36,201 bases of DNA from a virus: the IMG/VR virus record IMGVR_UViG_3300036398_000569, positions 1-36,201 of that record; one strand, 5' to 3'. Shown piece by piece: positions 20,631 to 26,776 of the stretch (the first letter of the stretch is position 1; every line of letters starts with the position of its first letter). A program made the translations under genes and the position numbers. The notes beneath the pieces were generated by a model. It had not been told where the DNA came from, did not search any database, and saw only the letters and a program-made list of their open reading frames with translations.

Positions 20631-20744
20631 GTGGCACATCAATCCTCCCAGCTTCAGGCTTTTGTAACTCGTTACAGTCCTGAGCCTGAAGTGCAAGAAG
20701 AAGAACAAACTGAAGAAGAAGAGACTCAGGAAGAATCTGAGTAA
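20631..20744 (+). CDS. Small protein with acidic tail (37 aa), GTG start
   Basis: GTG at 20631, two bases after the psbA stop, opens MAHQSSQLQAFVTRYSPEPE and then EVQEEEQTEEEETQEESE to TAA 20742-20744. The tail is half glutamate. The first 11 bases after the start-codon first base (TGGCACATCAA) are identical to the start of the capsid gene (20909-20919), so the N-terminus MAHQ-S/T is shared. This could be a remnant of a duplicated capsid start or a chance match. No function known; a GTG start with no ribosome binding site keeps confidence modest. Confidence 0.5.
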   Translation: MAHQSSQLQAFVTRYSPEPEVQEEEQTEEEETQEESE

Positions 20745-20907
20745 ATCGTAGGGAGAGCACCTCAGAGTCGGACTCTCCCTTCCTTGGCTGAGGCCGGTAC
20801 GCCGACACCCTTAGCCGTTGACAGTCGGAAAGACGACAACACAATAAGGCTACACATTTTTTTCCAAACGTTTGGAGAGCAAGTAAACAACTTCTTTCTC
20901 TCTTTCA
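20745..20907 (+). promoter_or_regulatory. Structured leader of the capsid gene
   Basis: The 163-nt gap holds GGGAGAG (20751-20757)/CTCTCCC (20773-20779), a second stem GGCTGAG (20786-20792)/CTTAGCC (20810-20816, one wobble) enclosing CGG-TACG-CCG, and the palindrome CCAAACGTTTGG (20864-20875) after a run of seven T. TTGACA (20818-20823) is a perfect -35, but the -10 at the right distance (CACAATA) is poor. A processing or attenuation leader for the highly expressed capsid gene is likely. No strong Shine-Dalgarno sequence is near the ATG. Confidence 0.5.
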
Positions 20908-22029
20908 ATGGCACATCAAACTTCTACCCTGACCACGAGCCTGACTCGTCCTGGTCAGGATAATGGTGCGGGCGACGCCCGTGCTCTTTTCCTGAAACTG
21001 TTTTCGGGTGAAATGTTCAAAGGCTTCCAGCACGAGTCGATTGCTCGTGACCTGGTTATGAAGCGCACTCTGAAGAACGGCAAGTCTCTTCAGTTCATCT
21101 ACACTGGCCGTACCACGGCTGAGTTCCACACCCCTGGCAACGCTATCCTCGGTAACACCGACGGTGCGCCTCCGGTGGCTGAGAAGACCATCACCTGTGA
21201 TGACCTTCTGATTAGCTCGGCTTTCGTGTATGAGCTGGATGAAGTGCTGGCTCACTACGACCTGCGTAGCGAAATCAGCCGCAAGATTGGTTATGCTCTC
21301 GCTGAGAAGTATGACCGTTATATCTTCCGTGCTATCGCTCGTGGCGCTCGTCAAGCCAGCCCGATCACCAAGGCCAGCTTCGTTGAGCCTGGTGGTACCC
21401 AGATCCGTGTTGGTTCTTCTGCCAACGATTCCGATGCTTTCGATTCCGCCAACCTGGTGGCTGCGTTCTATGACGCTGCTGCTGCGATGGATGAGAAGGG
21501 CGTGTCCAGCGATGGTCGTGTGGGTGTTCTGAACCCCCGCCAGTACTATGCGCTGATCCAAGCCATCGGTTCTAACGGTCTGGTGAACCGCGATGCTCAG
21601 GGTGATTCCCTGCAGCGCGGTAACGGCATCATCGAGATTGCCGGTATCAAGATCTACAAGTCCATGAACATTCCGTTCCTGGGCAACTACGGCACCAAGT
21701 ACGGCGGCACCACTGGTGAAACCTCGCCTGGTAACGTGGGTAGCTTCGTTGGTCCTGCTCTTGAGAACGCTGCTACCGGCAGCGGTGTGAACAACGACTA
21801 CGGTACTGCTGCTGAAGTGGGTACCAAGTCCTGCGGCCTGATCTTCCAGAAGGAAGCTGCTGGTGTGGTTGAGGCCATTGGTCCTCAAGTGCAAGTGACC
21901 AGCGGCGACGTGTCGGTGATCTATCAGGGCGACGTGATCCTTGGCCGTCTGGCTATGGGCGCTGATTACCTGAACCCGGCTGCTGCTGTTGAGCTGTATG
22001 TGGGCGCTACCGCTCCTTCTGCTTTCTGA
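20908..22029 (+). CDS. Major capsid protein (T7 gp10-like)
   Basis: The head shell protein, 373 residues against 345 in T7 gp10A. It begins MAHQTSTLTTSLTRPGQDNG, then has FLKLFSGEMFKGFQHESIAR (N-arm/E-loop), GKSLQFIYTGRTTAEFHTPG (about 54-73) and the spine YEKYDRYIFRAIARGARQ-type helix; the pattern R-x-G-V-L-N-P-R-Q-Y-Y recurs in the family. Codons end in C or G more than in neighbouring genes (many CTG, GGC, AAC, ACC), typical of a very highly expressed gene. No alternative frameshift form is evident. A strong terminator follows 18 nt after the stop. Confidence 0.95.
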   Translation: MAHQTSTLTTSLTRPGQDNGAGDARALFLKLFSGEMFKGFQHESIARDLVMKRTLKNGKSLQFIYTGRTTAEFHTPGNAILGNTDGAPPVAEKTITCDDLLISSAFVYELDEVLAHYDLRSEISRKIGYALAEKYDRYIFRAIARGARQASPITKASFVEPGGTQIRVGSSANDSDAFDSANLVAAFYDAAAAMDEKGVSSDGRVGVLNPRQYYALIQAIGSNGLVNRDAQGDSLQRGNGIIEIAGIKIYKSMNIPFLGNYGTKYGGTTGETSPGNVGSFVGPALENAATGSGVNNDYGTAAEVGTKSCGLIFQKEAAGVVEAIGPQVQVTSGDVSVIYQGDVILGRLAMGADYLNPAAAVELYVGATAPSAF

Positions 22030-22047
22030 TTCTTTGTAATCAATCTT

Positions 22048-22073
22048 GGGGGAACTTCGGTTCCCCTTTTTTT
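22048..22073 (+). terminator. Rho-independent terminator after the capsid gene
   Basis: GGGGAAC (22049-22055) and GTTCCCC (22060-22066) form a 7-bp stem closed by the extra-stable tetraloop TTCG, followed by seven T (22067-22073). It is the clearest terminator in the window and would attenuate transcription from capsid into the tail genes, as the T7 Tphi terminator does at the same gene. Confidence 0.92.
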
Positions 22074-22090
22074 ATCTTCTGATAGGTACT

Positions 22091-22708
22091 ATGCCCTTTC
22101 CTACATATGCTGCGTCCACCGAACTGGATGCTGTTAATCAAATTTTAAGCTCTGTGGGACAGGCTCCTGTCACCACGCTGGATCTACAGAACCCCGAAGT
22201 CTCCATTGTCCTTAACACTCTTCGTGAGATTAATCGACAAGTCCAATCTGAAGGTTGGATCTTCAATACGGAGCGGGATTATGTGATGCAACCTGATGCC
22301 AGCACCAATGAAATTATTTATCCGTACAACATTCTACAGATGGATGCTAATGTAGAACACCATAAAAATGACTACGATCTTGTACGTCGTAATGGTAAGT
22401 TGTACGACCGTCTCCATCACACCTTTGAATTTACTGAGGATATTCATGCGGATATTACTTGGTACTTTGACTTCACTGATGTACCGCCTGCTGTCCAGAC
22501 ATACATCGTTGCACGTGCTGCTCGCATGTGTGCCACTAAACTAATTGGTGATCAAGAAATCAATAAACTCCTTGCTGAACAAGAAGTCTACACCCGTGCT
22601 GCTGCCATTGAATATGAATGCAACCAAGGTGATTACTCCATGTTTGGGTTTAGGGATGGTCACAACTATTACACAAGCTATCAACCTTATCAAGCTTTGA
22701 TGCGATGA
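22091..22708 (+). CDS. Tail tubular protein A (T7 gp11-like)
   Basis: It joins the portal to the tail tube. The start at ATG 22091, after the terminator, gives MPFPTYAASTELDAVNQILS with SVGQAPV, a well-known N-terminal pattern of this family; an upstream in-frame start would lie inside the terminator. The region VLNTLREINRQVQSEGWIFN (about 38-57) is the usual second signature. It has 205 residues against 196 in T7. It overlaps tail tube B by 4 nt (ATGA), so the two are co-translated. Confidence 0.93.
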   Translation: MPFPTYAASTELDAVNQILSSVGQAPVTTLDLQNPEVSIVLNTLREINRQVQSEGWIFNTERDYVMQPDASTNEIIYPYNILQMDANVEHHKNDYDLVRRNGKLYDRLHHTFEFTEDIHADITWYFDFTDVPPAVQTYIVARAARMCATKLIGDQEINKLLAEQEVYTRAAAIEYECNQGDYSMFGFRDGHNYYTSYQPYQALMR

Positions 22709-25632
22709 GCACAATCAGCCAACGAATCCCAAACCTTTTTCTTGGTATTTCACAACAGCCTGATAGCAGGAAGTTTCCTGGACAAGTCCGTGATGCTGTA
22801 AATACCCTACCTGACTTTGCGTTGGGTATGTTGAAGCGCCCAGGTGGTGAATACATTGAGTCGTTGACAAACGCTACCACCACTGGTCGTTGGTTTTCGA
22901 TTCTTAGGGATGAAGAAGAGAAGTACGTTGCTCAGTATGCTAACAATGTATTTCGCATCTGGAGTCTTACAGATGGTTCTCCCCGCGCTGTTAACATGGG
23001 GACCAATACTGGTGTCCCTGGTGGGTGTGTTATTGCTAATGTCAAAACCACACTGGCTAACTACAATACTGCAGTAGCTTTTAGAAAGGTTAAGCTGACT
23101 GAACTCCACAATGCTCAGTCTACCTACGCTGAAACCCTTGCTGGTCAAACCGGTACAACTGAAGAGTTGTTTGATGTAAAGTACAACTATACTCCTCCTA
23201 GCTCTCCTAACTCTTTCCATGATGTGTACCTGTATTCAGGTATCACTAAAAATGCAGCAGGTCTTTATGTAGTCAAGAACGCTGACACAGTGGTGTCTAC
23301 AAGCGTCTCCTTGCCCGCTGGATACACTCTGGGTACCGAACGTACAGATGAGCACCCAAGGCTTGCTGCAGAGGGCTACAGGGTCTTTACAGCGATTCGT
23401 GCTGTAGCTGCTACACACAATGCTGGTCAGTTGTCAGCAGCCTTAGCTGCAATGAATACGGCACAGACCAACTATAACAATGCTGTGTCGGATGAAGCTA
23501 CTAAGCTTGGACTGTATAACACTCAGGTTAATAACTGTGCTATTACCACGGTTCCTGCTAATGCGTACCTTAAGGATGCAGCTCCTGAGGACATTGAGGT
23601 TCTGACTCTTAATGACTACACCTTTGTTTTAAATAAAGCAAAGACCGTAGCAATGGATACAGCTACAACTACAGCAGCCTTACCTAATCAAGCTTTTGTT
23701 GTTCTTAGCGTTGTAGGTACCGGGCACTATCAAATTAAACTTGATGGAACCTTGCGTGGTACTCACAACGCTGGTACAGGTGGTGATGTTGATTCCATCC
23801 TTAATGACCTTGTTGGTGATATTCACAACCAAGTTTTTGGTGGTAAGACCTACACCGCTATACGAGTTGGTGCTGGTATTTACATCAGTTGTACCGCTTC
23901 CTTTACCATTGAAGTTACGGGCGGCCCTTCTCAAGATGCATTGTATGCCTTTCAGGATACTGTTGCAACGGTTTCTGTTTTGCCGGGCCAAGCTAAAGAT
24001 GGATATGTTGTAAAGGTTGTTAACTCTGCTGATGTTGAAGTAGATGACATGTGGCTTAAGTTTAACACATCTTCCGGAGCAACCTACGGGGTAGGCACTT
24101 GGGAAGAAACTGTTGGACCTGGCATTACATATCGGTTTGATCCGCTGACAATGCCCCATCAACTGGTACGCCAATCTGATGGATCATTTACTTATCAAGC
24201 TGTTACCTGGGATGAAAGATTGATTGGTGATCTTACCACTAATCCTAACCCCAGCTTTGTTGGTACAACGATCCGACACATGTTCCTTTATCGGAACCGT
24301 CTTGGATTCTTGTCGAATGAAACAGTAACAATGAGCAGAGCTGGTGACCTGTTTAACTTCTTTAACACCACAGCTCTTACTTCAACTGATGATGACCCGA
24401 TTGATATTTCGGCATCAACTGCTAAACCAGTTACTCTTAATTATGTACGGCCTACAGCTGTTGGTCTGATTCTATTCGGAAATACCGAACAGTTTCTTCT
24501 TAGCACTGACTCTGATATTCTGAGTCCTAAGACGGCAAAGATTAACACAATGTCGTCGTATGAGTGTGAGGCTCATCTTGAGGCTGTGTCCACTGGTATT
24601 TCTACAAACTTTATTGCTAAGACTCCACTTTACACCAAACTGTTTAATCTTGTGGAGATTAGGAATGATAGTCCGCCTCTTGCAGAAGAGCTGACCTATA
24701 ACATTCCTGAACTGATTCCAAGTACTATTGATAGCTTTATTTCTTCTGCAGCTGCATCAATTATTTCATTGGGCACTATAGGGAGCAGCACTGTCTATCA
24801 ATACCGATTCTTACAACTCAGTGAAAAAAGGGTACAGTCCTGGTACAAATGGACGTTGACTGGTACTTTGTTGGATCAATTCTTTGATCAAAGTACTTAC
24901 TACACTGTAGTGGCTAATGGTAGTGAAGTAGAAGTACAAGCATTCAATCTCCGTCAATCAAGTGATGAAGGGTTCCTTACTCTTCCTACGGGTGAAAAGA
25001 CTGATGTGTTTCTAGATTACTGGTCCATTAACCCATACCGTACCTATGACTCTAATGCTGATACTACTCGTATCTTCTTGCCATATGATACTGCAAGTGG
25101 TAAGACCTTTGTAGTTGTAGCCCTTGGTGGGTATATTGGCGGCAGTAACGTTACCTCTAGCCAATCCGTTGGTGCTGTTTTAGAACCAACTGTGGCTGGT
25201 ACAACCGGTGCTTATTATGCTGACATTCCTGGTGATTATCGTGGACGGGATCTAATCATTGGATACCAATACGAAATGTCTATGGAACTTCCCACATTTT
25301 ATATCACTAAAAATGAAGGAAGTTTTGTTAGCAGTGATCAAACCGCTGATCTTGTTATTCACCGAATCACAGTTGCAACGGGTCTTAGCGGTCCAGTAAC
25401 TTATGAAATTGATTTGACTGGGATTCCCACTTGGGAAAATGTTGTGTCTACCACACTGCCCAACACTTACGTACTAAACAACGTTAACCTTTCTGCTACT
25501 TCGCTGCATGTTGTTCCAATTTACCAGCGAAACCGAAACATCTCTATTAGGATTATTGGAGATACTCCATTCCCAGTAAACTTGTTGGACTTGACGTGGG
25601 AAGGTAAATACAGCAACCGCTTCTACAGATAA
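22705..25632 (+). CDS. Tail tubular protein B / nozzle (T7 gp12-like)
   Basis: The tail nozzle protein. The beginning MSTISQRIPNLFLGISQQPD and then RKFPGQVRDAVNTLPDFALG are the classical N-terminus of T7 gp12 homologues. The C-terminal part contains RNRNISIRIIGDTPFPVNLL and ends KYSNRFYR. It has 975 residues against 794 in T7; the extra length is largely in the middle (about residues 100-290), which includes a repetitive A/T/N-rich stretch with YNTAV/YAETLA-type helical repeats. The ATGA overlap links it to tail tube A. A T7-promoter-like 12-mer occurs within the gene (24774-24785). Confidence 0.93.
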   Translation: MSTISQRIPNLFLGISQQPDSRKFPGQVRDAVNTLPDFALGMLKRPGGEYIESLTNATTTGRWFSILRDEEEKYVAQYANNVFRIWSLTDGSPRAVNMGTNTGVPGGCVIANVKTTLANYNTAVAFRKVKLTELHNAQSTYAETLAGQTGTTEELFDVKYNYTPPSSPNSFHDVYLYSGITKNAAGLYVVKNADTVVSTSVSLPAGYTLGTERTDEHPRLAAEGYRVFTAIRAVAATHNAGQLSAALAAMNTAQTNYNNAVSDEATKLGLYNTQVNNCAITTVPANAYLKDAAPEDIEVLTLNDYTFVLNKAKTVAMDTATTTAALPNQAFVVLSVVGTGHYQIKLDGTLRGTHNAGTGGDVDSILNDLVGDIHNQVFGGKTYTAIRVGAGIYISCTASFTIEVTGGPSQDALYAFQDTVATVSVLPGQAKDGYVVKVVNSADVEVDDMWLKFNTSSGATYGVGTWEETVGPGITYRFDPLTMPHQLVRQSDGSFTYQAVTWDERLIGDLTTNPNPSFVGTTIRHMFLYRNRLGFLSNETVTMSRAGDLFNFFNTTALTSTDDDPIDISASTAKPVTLNYVRPTAVGLILFGNTEQFLLSTDSDILSPKTAKINTMSSYECEAHLEAVSTGISTNFIAKTPLYTKLFNLVEIRNDSPPLAEELTYNIPELIPSTIDSFISSAAASIISLGTIGSSTVYQYRFLQLSEKRVQSWYKWTLTGTLLDQFFDQSTYYTVVANGSEVEVQAFNLRQSSDEGFLTLPTGEKTDVFLDYWSINPYRTYDSNADTTRIFLPYDTASGKTFVVVALGGYIGGSNVTSSQSVGAVLEPTVAGTTGAYYADIPGDYRGRDLIIGYQYEMSMELPTFYITKNEGSFVSSDQTADLVIHRITVATGLSGPVTYEIDLTGIPTWENVVSTTLPNTYVLNNVNLSATSLHVVPIYQRNRNISIRIIGDTPFPVNLLDLTWEGKYSNRFYR

Positions 25633-25640
25633 GGTTAACC

Positions 25641-26096
25641 ATGACTAATTCCACCCAAGGGTTTAGGGTACGCCCTGCAACCTTAGAAGATGTACCTGTG
25701 ATAGCAAAGGATCTATTAGAGGAAGGTATAGCAGACTTCTTTAGAGCTGGTATCAATCCAGTTCTATGTATGGCTGCTGATACTCTTTATAGTAAAACCT
25801 TCCTTTTAATCAGTCCTGATGATAAACCTGCTGCATTATTTGGTGTAGATGATTATGGGTGCATATGGATGAACATGACGCATGAAGTTCGTAAACACCC
25901 TAAATCGTTCATCAAATGGGCCAGAGAGTTTGTTAAAACCTTGGGACCAATGCTTTGGAACAGAGTAGATATTCAGAACAATAATCTAAGAAAGTTCTTG
26001 AGACTTATTGGTTTCAAGGTTATTAACGTCGTTCTATGCGACACACGAAACATCTATTATGTGGAATTTGCAAAACTAAATTATGGTAGCATTTGA
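25641..26096 (+). CDS. Internal virion protein A-like (T7 gp13-like, GNAT-type fold)
   Basis: The product MTNSTQGFRVRPATLEDVPV ... resembles an acetyltransferase start (RPATLEDV), followed by FGVDDYGCIWMNMTHEV and NLRKFLRLIGFKVI. This parallels T7 gp13, which has a degenerate GNAT-like look (the RFLKTIG stretch matches KFLRLIGF) and is needed for virion assembly rather than acetylation. It has 151 residues against 138 in T7. The position between tail tube B and gp14 is the same as in T7. Whether it binds acetyl-CoA cannot be told; no clear Q/R-x-x-G-x-G/A motif is seen. Confidence 0.78.
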   Translation: MTNSTQGFRVRPATLEDVPVIAKDLLEEGIADFFRAGINPVLCMAADTLYSKTFLLISPDDKPAALFGVDDYGCIWMNMTHEVRKHPKSFIKWAREFVKTLGPMLWNRVDIQNNNLRKFLRLIGFKVINVVLCDTRNIYYVEFAKLNYGSI

Positions 26097-26772
26097 ACCC
26101 GTAAGCGCCAGTATTATGGGTGTGCTGTCTATTGGACAGTCACTGTTTGGTGCAAGCCAAGAAAGCGCACAAAGACAACAACAATACCAACAAGAAAAGG
26201 AGAGGGTTCAGCGTCAGAATGAGCTTAATGCTAAACTAGTTGCTGCATCCAATAAGCGTACTGCTGACATTTATGGTTACCAAACCGGTCGCTTTACACA
26301 GAACCTTGGATTTATTCAAGAAGATTTTTCACGTGCTGGTGAAGACCTGCAACGTGAACTGGGTGCTGCCTTTGCTCAATCAGCTTACTCCAGGCAAGGT
26401 CAACTGACTGCATTGTCACAGGCTGTGGGTTTTAACCGTGCAGCTTTTGAAGGGGTTAGTCGCTCACGAGAACGTGCTGATGTTCTTGGAACTCTTGGTG
26501 TGTTTGGCCGTAATGCTGCTATGGAAGCCGAACGCCTTTCTGGTGTTGTTGGTCAAACTGGAAGGAGTCGCCAAGCACTTGGTCGTCAAGCTGCTCAATC
26601 CGTTTTCAATGCTTATGGAGATCTTGGTATTCTTCCTGAGCTTCAACAGTTTATTCCAGCAGAAATGCCTAATGCTCCATTCCAGCCTAATGCAGGTTTG
26701 ACAATTATGAGCGCATTAACCAGTGGTGCTTCTACTGCTATGTCCGTTGGACGAACAATGGCAAAGGGTTAA
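26083..26772 (+). CDS. Internal virion protein B (T7 gp14-like)
   Basis: It forms part of the ejected internal core that crosses the outer membrane. The N-terminal segment VSASIMGVLSIGQSLFGASQ is hydrophobic, and the following QQQYQQEKERVQRQNELNAK is a charged helix, the standard architecture of the family. It has 229 residues against 196 in T7. It overlaps the preceding gene by 14 nt and is followed after 4 nt by the gp15-like gene. The identification is by position and architecture. Confidence 0.82.
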   Translation: MVAFEPVSASIMGVLSIGQSLFGASQESAQRQQQYQQEKERVQRQNELNAKLVAASNKRTADIYGYQTGRFTQNLGFIQEDFSRAGEDLQRELGAAFAQSAYSRQGQLTALSQAVGFNRAAFEGVSRSRERADVLGTLGVFGRNAAMEAERLSGVVGQTGRSRQALGRQAAQSVFNAYGDLGILPELQQFIPAEMPNAPFQPNAGLTIMSALTSGASTAMSVGRTMAKG

Positions 26773-26776
26773 ATAA

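Noticed and set aside
20905-21894. 329-codon minus-strand frame antisense to capsid
   Set aside because: It is an exact shadow of the capsid gene caused by its G/C third positions, with T/S/V/H-rich meaningless composition.
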